From positions 3,492,001 through 3,556,000 of the forward strand of contig CM063258.1 of NCBI GenBank assembly GCA_032158295.1: a stretch of DNA of 64,000 nucleotides, written 5' to 3'. A program made the position numbers and the translations under genes. The DNA comes from Pycnopodia helianthoides (lineage: Eukaryota > Echinodermata > Asteroidea > Forcipulatida > Asteriidae). Under the pieces are notes generated by a model that saw nothing but the letters and a program-made list of their open reading frames with translations, was not told the DNA's origin and did no database searches. Shown here piece after piece: positions 25,011 through 36,700 of this stretch; the first letter of the stretch is position 1; each line of letters starts with the position of its first letter.

Positions 25011-25248
25011 GGGCCCAATTTCAAGGCCCTGCTTACTGTAAGCAAAGAATCGGCGCTTACGGAAACAGGGAATACGGTGCTTACATCAAGCGCATTTCGC
25101 AGGTAAGGAGGGAATTTTTGATTGAGAGCGTGTGTACTCCACGTTATTGGGGATTCTTCCCTTACACAGCTAGCGCAGAAATTTGGCGCCGTAAGCGAAG
25201 AACGATGATCGCAAGCGCAGAATTCTGCACAGCCATGACATTGGGCCC
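25011..25248 (-). mobile_element. Palindromic MITE, GGGCCCAATTTCA long form, reverse orientation
   Basis: GGGCCC-ended element whose interior is the reverse complement of 2496-2746 (GTACTCCACGTTATTGGGGA-type centre, GCGCAGAAATT). Confidence 0.8.
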
Positions 25249-25744
25249 TGACGTCATCGCCACATCTTGGTCGCGCCATTTGCGAGAGTCAATGTCGCAA
25301 AGTGTCATACAGTGTGGTGCGCCTTTTATGTATGTCCTTCACGCAGTACATTTGATTGCATACACTGTAGTGGGTTTATAGCTTGACATGGTGCTCAAAA
25401 AAATGTATGTCTGATAACAAAGTTGTTTGTACTCCCAATCTTTCCTAGAGTCACTGTCGCAAAGTGTCACACAGTGTGGTGCGCCTTTTTAGGCAACGTG
25501 ACATGACCATGCTTACCATATTTTTATGTGCAATTTGACTCATCAAAATTGAGGGAACCTATTGCTGTGTAAAAATATCCAAACAGGTTCTTCTATCTTT
25601 TGAACATAAACCCTAAAATCTTTAAGCAAACCCGATACGAGAATTCATTGCGTAGTTAGCATTTTTTTCTTCTGGTAACAGACAAAGCAGCTGGCAAGCA
25701 CAAAAGAGGATCATTATTCAACATGACTTATGAACCAGGTCAGA

Positions 25745-25812
25745 AAAGGGCGGGGTCGGTGTAAAGGGCGGGGTCGGTGTAAAGGGCGTGGTCGGTGTGA
25801 AGGGCGTGGTTT
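25745..25812. repeat. Short tandem repeat, about 19-base unit, four copies
   Basis: AAGGGCGGGGTCGGTGT and variants repeat four times. Each contains a GGGCGKGG GC-box-like core. Confidence 0.85.
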
Positions 25813-26345
25813 CGGGTAGAGTAAACAACCGCCCTCATCGCTGACACCACTTTATTAATTAACACATAAGGCAGACGAGCCTCTCACTCAGCTCAACAAG
25901 TTTTGAATCTCGAGTACAAGAAGAAACAGATCAAAGGCACGAAAAAACGCTCAGAAAATGGAGAAAAAAATTGAGCGGCAGAAAACTTCAAAGAGAGAGA
26001 CATCTTAAAGATAAAAGGCAACACAAAATTAAGCTCTCTTAATATTACCCACAGAGGGCGCTTGTTATACACACATCGCCGATGGCAATGGTTTTTCTTT
26101 GCACTCCTAATGGTAATTTTTTATGCACAATTTTTGTCAATGGTTACAATTGATACAATTCACCAAACGTCATCGTCACGATCATTTTGGTCGTGCCACT
26201 TTGGGAGTCAATGTCCTGGCTCCGTGTTATAGAGTGTAAGTGCGAATTTTAGGCGACGCTGCATTTACACACTTTACGTGTCGACTCCCAAAATGGCGAG
26301 CGTGGCACAGTCTCTGCGTGTGACTAGCCTGCAAGGAGTCCAGAG

Positions 26346-26517
26346 GCCTGGAGTTACACCTGGAGGCCACCGAGGCCATGGCCTCTTGTTGCCCCTTGGT
26401 CTTGGCCTTGGTGCCCCATCAAAAGTTTCCCATAGACTTTAAGTGTTTTCCCTATGGAAGTGCCCTTTGCAAAATGAGAATGGCCTTGCCCTTTCAAAGA
26501 TGAAATTCTAAACCTGG
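26346..26517. mobile_element. Inverted-end repeat, AGGCCTGGAATT family, copy 1
   Basis: Shares GAGGCCATGGCCTC, TCCCATAGACTTTAAG and TGGCCTTGCCCT with 40249-40411 and 46259-46427. The best-preserved copy (46259) has mirrored CAGGCCTGGAATT ends. Confidence 0.75.
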
Positions 26518-26637
26518 AGTCAATACTTTTGTTTTGAAAAAAAAAAACGTAGAACTCCACAAAAACATTCTGAAAAGGTTTCGCTGGAACTGCAAAAAAC
26601 CAAAGGCAACTTTTTGCTGACTGCTTGCTGTCCAATC

Positions 26638-26966
26638 TTAAAGAGGAGGGTATACCTTTGGTATTTACTCCCCCAAAATAATGGCCATCAAAACCCACTC
26701 AGTAAGAAGCACTGCAGCTGTTGATAAGGTATAACATGTTTAGAAATGATTCCCTTCTGAAGAAATGTGGTTTGAGAAACGTTTCTCAGGTTGTGTCTTC
26801 CAATTACGGATTATTCTTCTCGCATGGACATAACCGCTCCAGATTTTTTGGCGACATCTCAAAAACGCTACCAACTTTGAGACCAGATTTTCATAGGGAA
26901 CTTTGATTGTATTTGTCAACATTTATAAAGGAATTAAAACAATCGGACGGTATACTTTGCCTTTAA
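26638..26966 (+). mobile_element. TTAA-flanked MITE, TATACCTTTGG type
   Basis: Starts TTAAAGAGGAGGGTATACC and ends GGTATACTTTGCCTTTAA. The interior matches 4494-4880 and 41556-41929 (AAGCACTGCAGCTGTTGAT). Confidence 0.85.
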
Positions 26967-27294
26967 TACTGTCATAATATACCAAATAGTTTGCATGCAA
27001 GAATTTGATCATAATGCTTTACAGAATTGTTTTGATTGCCCTTTTTTTTTTTGGTGTTGCTTGCCAATTGAAACTGTGCCACGAAACGAGGGTGAATAGC
27101 CGACAAATGTCACACTTTCATTTTTAATTTTTTTTTTATAATTCAAATTAGTCGAACCACATTGAGACAGGAAGAGGAAAACAGTCTGGCGCCTGTTCAT
27201 CAGAACGCAATACTGCTTATTGCATACAGGGTACGTGACAAACATGGTGGCGGCCCATTCTTGGTGCTCGATATGTAGCATGGTGTACCCCCCC

Positions 27295-27475
27295 CCCTCC
27301 CTCCTATTGTGTCTTCATTGTGTTCTGGGAATCTCAGGAATTCTTTAGAGGATTTTAGGGGGGGGTGGGTTACTTCTTTACAAGAGGAAAAAGAGTGTGT
27401 TAAAGGATGGGAGCATTTGGGGGGGGGGGCGGAGATTCCCTCTGCTACATATCGGGCGTGGTATACATTATTCAT
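27295..27475 (+). repeat. Dispersed repeat with G-run, copy 1
   Basis: GAATCTCAGGAATTCTTTAG, TTACTTCTTTACAAGAGG and CTGCTACATATCGGG match 35052-35235. The G-runs differ in length between copies. It lies just 3' of the SCaMC stop. Confidence 0.75.
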
Positions 27476-27485
27476 TTCAGTTCAG

Positions 27486-27491
27486 TTTATT
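27486..27491 (-). terminator. Candidate poly(A) signal of the SCaMC gene
   Basis: AATAAA on the - strand, about 245 bases after the stop codon at 27735-27737. Position and sequence fit a polyadenylation signal, but no transcript evidence is available and the surrounding DNA is A/T-rich. Confidence 0.3.
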
Positions 27492-27734
27492 TACCAAATA
27501 AAATAATTTAAAAAAGAACAAAACCATCTTGACCCCAAAATCATCTTGACCCGGTGCAAAATGGGATGAATCAAAAACACATTTACTATATATAGTGTTT
27601 TACCGACCCCCAGCCGAATTGTCGACCCCCCCCCCTCTCCCAGCCAACGCCGAACCAACTCAGAGTTCCGAAATATACAGCAAAAAAATACAGACGGGGG
27701 AGACTGTACAACCTGAAAGATTATTTTTCCGTCG

Positions 27735-30700
27735 TTACGTTCTGACGCCGAGGACCTGTCGGACGTTCTCGTACACCACGTAGCCGATGCTGACGGCCGG
27801 CGCCACCTTCATGAAGTTTGGCGCGATGCCGCGGTACAAGCCCCGCACACCCTCCTGAGTGTAGATGGCGCGGAACAGTCCTACCATGGAGTCCTTTCGA
27901 GAAGCTGCGACGGAGGAAAAAAAAGGACAAGAGAGGAGACGCATTCGTTAAGATTCTTAAAAAAGGACAATCTTCTTTTATCGTTCACCCCCATCTGACC
28001 CATAAGGGAACTCCGAGACGCTAGGTGGTGGAGACTTTACCAATGTTTTTGTAGATTTGAGCATGAACAGAACTCATTCACGTCGGACATTTTCCTGGGT
28101 TCGTCTTCTGCCACCTAGCATTCCAAGTCCCCAAGTCTCTGATATCCATACTCTTGCCCGAATGTGAGGGATACAACAGTAACTAAACACATGGGACCAG
28201 TATTTCACAAAGCACTAATACCGGACCCAATTTCGTAGAGCTGCTTAAGCAGAAATTATTGCTAAACATTTGTCTGCTAAGCAGAAATCAGCAGGATATC
28301 AGGTTCTGCTAAGCAGAAATAGCAGGATACCAGTCACAAATTTGTACATGTGACATGGTAGTTTGGCCAACAACCTTATTCTGGTAAGCATAATTTTGTT
28401 TTGCTTAGCTACTTTTTGTGCTTAATGATATATGGTATATGAAATTAGGCCCTGAACTAAAAATTAGTCAACCCTCCTACAATACATCTAATAATATCTA
28501 CTGTGGTACATGTATTGAGCGATAGCTAAACAATGCCAGCCTGCAATAAGATATCATGTACAACGTCAACCCTCCTACTGTCTGACCATTCAATATCATC
28601 CACTGTGGTTTGGAAATTGTAATGAAATTAAAACAATAATCAACCTGCACCCAGATCACACGATGAATGCATCTACACAGTGTACAGTTAGTTCTGTGCA
28701 CAGCTCTGCCACCATACACACCCCTTGCAGTTGAATGGTTCCAACTGATTGATCAACTCACCACAAAATATTACAATGGTTAACATTTAACAAATAAACA
28801 TTTCTCAAAGCACCCGAGGCAAGGCCTCACGGCACTTCATAATAAATCAGTCAAACAGTTGATCCAAGTCTTGACACTCGGACCACTGAAATGACAAACT
28901 AACTGGTCCCCGCTGCTCAGTCAATGAAAAAGTTCAGGGCAAACCCTGCATACGCCCCCTACACACAACCCTCGACCAATGACTGGCCTTCCTCTGAGCT
29001 TTTTATGTCATTCATTCATTCATTCATAACGGTACATCGTTATCATGCATGACAGCCAACAGCTGAATTGCACTTTATTTACACATACAGTAAAAAAAAC
29101 ATCAACAAGATCAATTAATTCGAGAATAAAACCACTGAAAATGCAGAAATACATACAGTACACAGAATTACAATAAACGTTAAAAAATTGCCAGAAAAAG
29201 TTCAGATACAAGATCGGAACATGATATACGAGAACAAGAAATATACAATAATAAATTGAATGAACAAATGAACAATGGGTTAGAACTTGGCCCAAAGAGC
29301 AATGCACATTAAAAAAAACCAATAGACAAGAAAAGATAAAAAATGGGCAATACTATAAAAACAAAGACATCAAGAAAAACCAGTTAAACAGAATGGGGAA
29401 TCCAAAGCCGACTACAGACCTTTATCATGCTGCGGCCATCTTGATTTTTCTCCCATTCAAATCAATGTGACCAAACCCCATCTGGCAAGACCCCCCCCCC
29501 CCCAAATCTCAGCATTTACTAACTGGTCCCCTCTCATTTTTTTTTTGATCTTGTGATATGTCTAAGTGTATGCAGTTTAGGGTGACCATGTAAAAAAACA
29601 TGATTCATTCGAAGTGCATTGCGTAAAAAATACATGCATTTTGACTCGCGCGTACTAAGCGCCCGACAGGCGCCCTACAAGCGTTTGAAAGTTTGTTTAA
29701 ACAAGCGTGCGCACAGCGCAGTCACTAATGGCTAGCAAATCAGCATTGTTTTTCAGTGCTTGCCTTCCAGAGGTTAGTGGACCAGAGGTATCGATACGGC
29801 GCACTGGAAGCCCAAGGAAGCGAGGCTGGGTCTATACATATCTCACAACTTCAATAGACACAATCATCGACCAGAGTCACGTGACTCATAGTGGGTATAA
29901 AATGTAAACTTACCAAGGAAGCGACGAACAGTGTGCATAGAAAAGCGTGGCTGCGCCCGAGTGCTTCTGCCATATGGTAGGAAGCAGCCATGCTTTTCTA
30001 TGCACACTGCATGTTGCTTGCTTAGTTTGTTTACATTTTATACCCACTATGAGTCACATGACTATGGTCGCCGATTGTGTCCATTCAACAGATCGTGCAA
30101 GTTTCACAGGCTTCGATGTTGGAGCATTTTTTTTTTTGGGGGGGGGGAACTCGGGCACCGTACTCACTTTGTGCTTGCAGCCTCGTCCTAACCAAGGCCA
30201 GTGGATAGCTCGCCAATTGTCCACAGGTACTGGAGAAGGTGCCGCAGGCCAGCAGTACTAACGTGGGCGGGGCACCAGACTCATGGTGGTTCTTCAACCA
30301 TCGGTTCTTCACGGTCTGATAGAAAGAAAAAAAAATTCAAAACGGGGAAAGTGATTTCAGCTCAATGGAGATTGTTTGTTTGTTTGTTAGGGTGTTTGTA
30401 TTTAGGGTATTTGTTTGTTTGTTTGTTTTATTTCCATTTGTACACCAACAAAAGTACAAGAATATTGATTACAAGTAAGTAAATAAAGTTATCAAATGAA
30501 TTAGGTACAAATGGGGGGTTGCAATCCGAGGAGGTAAAACCCTCCTGTAGCAGTGCACCCAAACTGCTGTGAAATGCTGCACTGGTTTTAAACAATTGAC
30601 GAATGTAATTTCCTAAGTAAGTTATAGCATGTCGGTTGGACTAGCTCCCTCCATGGTTATAGTAATAATAATATAATAACAATAATAATAACAGCATTTA

Positions 30701-33700
30701 TAAAGCGCCATATATCCAATAAATTGCTCAAAGGAGCTGTACATAAAAAAGTTATACAGTAAACAATAAGAAAGCAAAACAAATGGTAAAAAGTTACACA
30801 TTTTTTTTCAAGCAAAACGCATAAAAAGTACAGACACCTGACAGAAGGTAGAATTCATGACAAAAAGCATGAATCAATGTTTACAAACAATCACAAACAT
30901 TTTCTCAGTAACTTTAAAATCACAATTTTACGAAGAAAATGTCAACAAACAATCCAGCTCTTCTCAGATCCACCACTACTTCAGAGAAATCATCACATGG
31001 TGCTCACCCCAAAACCTTCATCACCTGTACTACCGCCATGCAATCCATTCAGCCTTACCTACTTGATTACGTGCACAGCCACAATCATGGGTACACATTT
31101 TTTCTTCTCCATATTACGAACAACAGTTTGAAAAACCAGTGATGTAACAGTTATTTCCATGTTGTTTGCAAAATTAACTAACCAGCGCTGTGTGAATGAA
31201 GAGTAGAAAGTACTTGAATTTGTCGAATACAAGATCTGCAAAGATTTACTCAACATTCATGTGTTGTTCATTTGGTGTCTTTGTAACGAAAAGTGTACCC
31301 ATGATTGTGGCTGTGAACTTATACATACGGGTAATTCAAATAAGAGTACGCACCATGCATGCGCGCATGTCGTACCAGTGCAGTAAGTTTGGCACTTACT
31401 TGAACCCCCCCCCCCCTGTCAAAACCCCGAAATCTCTGCATTTACCATAATGAGCAACATCCAGGAAAAGTCCCCCAAAATTACCCCACGCACCAATTTG
31501 AGATTTTCATGTCAACATTTAGAGCATTTCCTCTAGGTTCGAATGGAAAAAAGAAAATCTCTGTAACTTTGTTGGGTGTACATCCACAATCATGGGTACA
31601 CTTTTTGTCACAAAGACACCAAATGAACAACACACAAATATTGAGTAACTCTTTGCAGATCTTGTTTTCGACAAACTCAAGTACTTTCTACTCTTCATTC
31701 ACACACCGCTGGTTAATCAATTTTCAAAAAAACATTAAAATAACTGTTACATCACTGGTTTTCAAACTGTTGTTCATAACATGGACACGAACAAAATGTG
31801 TACCCATGATTGTGGCTGTGATTTAATTTTCACTACCTTATGGAGACCAAGAACAAAACAGAAAAGGGATAACAAAGAGTCTCCATAGGGAAATTCTAAA
31901 GACCGGGTTGCTTCACAAGGAAATTTGTGTACAATGTCTATGGGAGGTTCTTAACTACAGGGACAAAGGAAAGAACAAAAGATGTCTCCACAGGGATGCA
32001 AAAAATAGAATGTGTGCACTTGGGAGTGTGTTAATTTTTACGATAAATATGCAAATCTCATTATTTAAAAAAAAATGAGTCAAAGTTTTGGGTTTTGAAA
32101 AAGAGAGAGAGCCGGACCAAATTACACGCTGCCACCAACGTCTTCCCCTGGGCGAGACAAAAGATTTCACGTAGACTCACCTCGTACACGGCTAGATCGA
32201 TACCAGCGTACGGTATGATGCCCAGCGCATTGGGTATGTAGCCCTTGTAGAAACACCTCAGTCCCTCCGTCCTGTACACCTTCATTGCACAGTCTAGGAT
32301 GCCCTTGTACTGACCGGTCTTCCTTATTGCCAACCTCGTTTTCAGTACCTGTTAAAAGCACACACGGAAAATTCATCGTCATATTCGTTCGCTAATAATG
32401 TGCGCACGTGTTTTATACCATCGCACACACAAATTCATCGTCATGATAAATCACTAATAATGTGCTCATGTGTTTATACCATCGCACACAAAATTTTATC
32501 GTCATGATACTTCACTAATAATGTACGCATGTGTTTATACCATTGCACACAAAAATTAATGGTCATATTAGTTTACTAATAATGTGCGCATGTGTTTATA
32601 CCATCGCGCACACAAATTGATCATCATGATAATTCACTAATAATGTGCGCATGTGTTTATACCATCGCACACACAAATTGATCATCATGATAATTCACTA
32701 ATAATGTGCGCATGTGTTTATACCATCGCACACACAAATTGATCATCATGATAATTCACTAATAATGTGCGCATGTGTTTATACCATCGCACACACAAAT
32801 TGATCATCATGATAATTCACTAATAATGTGCGCATGTGTTTATACCCTCGTATGCACTTTTACAAGCCAGGTAGGCTCTCAAAGTGCCCTGAGCCGCCCC
32901 TTATTGCTAACCTTGTTTTCAATTTTGGTTTAACCCTCTTGCTGTCTGACCATTCAATACCATTCAAGTGGTTTTGAATGAAAAATAAACTATGCCAGCC
33001 TGCAGTATGATACCATGAGGGAATGCATGTACACAGTAAAGTACACAGTTAGTTCTGTGCACAGTTGTGCCACTGTACACGACCTTGGCAGTCAAATGGT
33101 TTCAAATGGTTGGTCAACTCACTGGAAAATGTTGCCAAGAGTCACTGACAGTAGGAGGGTTAAGGAATAAAATAAATGGCCCAGTGACCGAGGGGTAGTA
33201 ATGTTGAAGCGCCATGAGCGTCACTGAGAGACGGATTTGAGCGCTATATAAGAAGCCACTATTTATTATTACTACCATAAAATTTGGCCGAGATAAATTC
33301 TTGTTAAAAAGTAACTCTTCTGCTCGGCAGGAACTTGACCTAGATGGTCTTCCGTATAAATACACACCTCCATTGGATAGATGATCGACTGTGATATGAC
33401 TCCGGCCATTGAACCAGCGGCGAATCGGTGATGTATCCTTAACTCTTTCCCCTCGATCCTCATAAGTTTCTTGATCTAGAAAAACGACAAAAACAATTCG
33501 TTTCCGTAAACGATTTTTCCCTCGCATAGCAGAGCAGAATGCTATCACAAAATGTATCAGTTGCTAACTCAAAAAAATCAGCAGCTACAATGCTAACTCA
33601 ATTATAAGTGGGGTGTCGTGGCCGAGCGGATAAGAGCTCTGGTGTTTCTGTTCAGCAGAGCGTGGGTTCAAATCCCGGTCGTGACACCTATGTCCCTGAG

Positions 33701-36700
33701 CAAGACACTTTACTATAATTGCTTCTCTCCACCAAGGGGTAAATGGGTACCTGTGAGGGCAGAGATGGTTCTTGTGATTGATTTAGCTTAGTGCGCTATA
33801 TATTTGGCAGCACAGGCTGTATACTCCCCAGGGAGCTGAGATGGTTTAAGGAATGAAATGGCCCAGTGATCAGGGTAATGATGTTGGAAGCGCTTTGAGA
33901 CATGGTGTATAAAGCGCTATATAAAAACCGAACATTATTATTATTATAAGCATTCAGTGAGTGCACAAAAACATGTTCAGCCTAACTCAGGGTTCGAATT
34001 CTACACTGGACCGCAGGCCCCGAGGCCATTGGTTGTAGTTTCCGGCCAATAAACTTATGACCGGACAAGTCCGGCGGTCTTGTATTTTTTTCAATTGATT
34101 AACAATACCTCACTATACTGTGTACTATCTTGTACTTATGGCCCTTTTCAAATCCACGTCTTCGGCTCCGGATTGGGCTTCAGGCCCAGTTTTCTTGTCT
34201 AAGCATGCGTAAGTTAAAATAATTAAGGGAGCCTAGCTAGCCTGAGCCGATTTTGGAGCCAAGCCGAGAATTCGAAAAGGGCCTACATTGAATAGAAACA
34301 AAACTATGTACAAATGTTGACTTTGAGTCTGCTGACTACCATTCAATTCTGTTGAGTAATGAAGAACACTTAACCCTCTTGCTGTCTGACCATTCAATAC
34401 CATTCAAGTGGTTTTGAATGATAGATAAACTATGCCAGCCTGAAATATGATACCATGAGGGAACGCATGTACACAGTACACAGTTAGTTCTGTGCACAGT
34501 TGTGCCACCGTACACAACCTTGGCAGTCGAATGGTTTCAAATGGTTGGTCAACTCACTGGAAAATGTTGCCAAGAGTCACTGACAGTAGGAGGGTTAATA
34601 GCCATAAAGACAGAAGAGATTTACTCAACTATTCAGAATTACATTCAACATAATAGAGACAGAGTTCCCGTAATCAGGCAGATTTTTTAAAAATATTTAA
34701 ATCAGAACATATGGCAAGAGTGGTTTATTTTTCAGGGAACATTCTGCAGAATCAGGGAGAGTTGGCATCTCTGAGAATGCTTCACTGCTTGGTAGCTCTT
34801 AGCTTGCTATGTGGGTTTTGTGGTATGAGTTTTGTAATTTTGGTAAACAAAAAAAACCCAAAAATTATCATGTTGCTTTCCTTTCTCCTGTTTGTTGGCA
34901 TAGGCCTATTGGCCAGGAAGTGGCCATTGATGACATCTTGTAATTCTATTCTACTCTTTGTTCTAAACAGAACCACAAAAAACAACAACAAATTATCCAG
35001 TTTTCGTGATGTGTTTGATACGTGCCATGTTGTACACCACCCCCCCCCACTCCTATTGTGTCCTCATTGAGTTCTAGGAATCTCAGGAATTCTTTAGAGG
35101 ATTTTATTTATTTATTCATTTATTTGGGGGAGGGGGGGGGGTTACTTCTTTACAAGAGGAGAGGATTCATGGTTTGGAGAATAAGAACATTTTTTGGGGG
35201 GGAGGGGGAATCTCTCTGCCACATATCGGGTTTTGTATAGAGAACCCCGTAGGGTCCTTTTAAAGAGTCGCTCCAAGGTCATATTCATTCTTGGTGATAC
35301 GCTCATTTTCCAATAGATAGAGTCCTCATGAAAGTAAGAGGAAAAAATTACAACTCTTTAACCTCACGTTAACATGGTGTAAATTATCATTTTATTTTGA
35401 AACTCTTTTAGAGAAAAATTAGAAACATGTGTGTATCCCAACAAATGCATAAATTAATAAACCTGCAAGAACCCTGGATAAGTAGCAGACCTGCTATTTT
35501 TGTTTTCAATTTTATTTAAATCATCTTCGCTAAACAGGTCTACGGGTGAAGAGTGTAAGGCACTTTTGAGGGTTCCCTGGAAATATTCAATAACAATAAT
35601 TAATAATATTGGAATATAATCACTCAAATACAATGAATGGACCACTCACATGTTCGTACGCGAAAAACTTGAGTGCCGTTTCCGGGGCGATTTTCACCAC
35701 TTGATGCCGTTGCCTCTCCACATGGACAGGAGACCGCCCTCTCTGTACATGTGCTGGAACCCGGAGATGATGCTCAGGTTGTTCTTTTTCGACCCGATCA
35801 CCTGTCGGTTAGAAATCAGTGAAAAACGTCGTCAAAAGTCGCATCTTTACAAACAAAAAAGTTTCAATATTCAAACAATTGTAAATGCAACAATTATAAT
35901 TACTTTTGTCTTTGCCTTCACCCTTTCCCCCACAGATATCCATATTTTTAGTCTGCCCTATTAACTAATTTCATTACTTTTCTTCCAACCTTCCATTTTG
36001 TCCTTTGTGTTTCCAACGTCTTGTGGTCAAGCTATCCCTTTCCCTCCAACCCCCCCCCCCTTTGTCTCCATAATCCCTGCTTCCCCCTGCCCTCTCTGAA
36101 TGCTTCTTGCTTTTCTCTCTCCACTCTCTCTATTCATGTATTTCCACTTGACTGCTCTTGTCACCCTTGTATGCATGTATATGTGTTGTCTTGTCATTTA
36201 GCCAGTTTTTTCCCCGATGGCGGAAATTGAGTTTAATCCCAAACGATTGCACCCAATGTTGTTTGCGCTGTAAATAATAAACTCAATTTCATCCATCATA
36301 ATTAGCTGGCACCATCAAAAAAGCCCAATACACTTTCCATCTCCGGCAATGTTAATAAAATGTGGATTTATTTATCTGTACCAGCTTGGAAACTTGCTAT
36401 AAATAGAAATGCACTGTCTGCCCAAAACCGTAAGCAGCCATTGTACACGCAGTTCGCACAACACGTCACATTCACACAGTGCAAAATCTTATTTCTGGAG
36501 TGAATTGTAGGCTTATACAGTACATTATAGACTTTTGTTTGCCCCCCCTAAATTTAAGTTTGCCCCCCTCTTGCCCCCCCCCCAGATTAACAGGTCTGGT
36601 GCCGCCACTGCTGATGGGGTCATTGTTGTGTCAACGAGTGAGCTATTTCACCAATTTGAAATTTGTTGTTATTATTACTGTTTTGTGGTGTGCCTAACAA

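Noticed and set aside
32376..32850. CRISPR-like array
   Set aside because: Units are contiguous 61-base repeats without unique spacers, in an animal intron.
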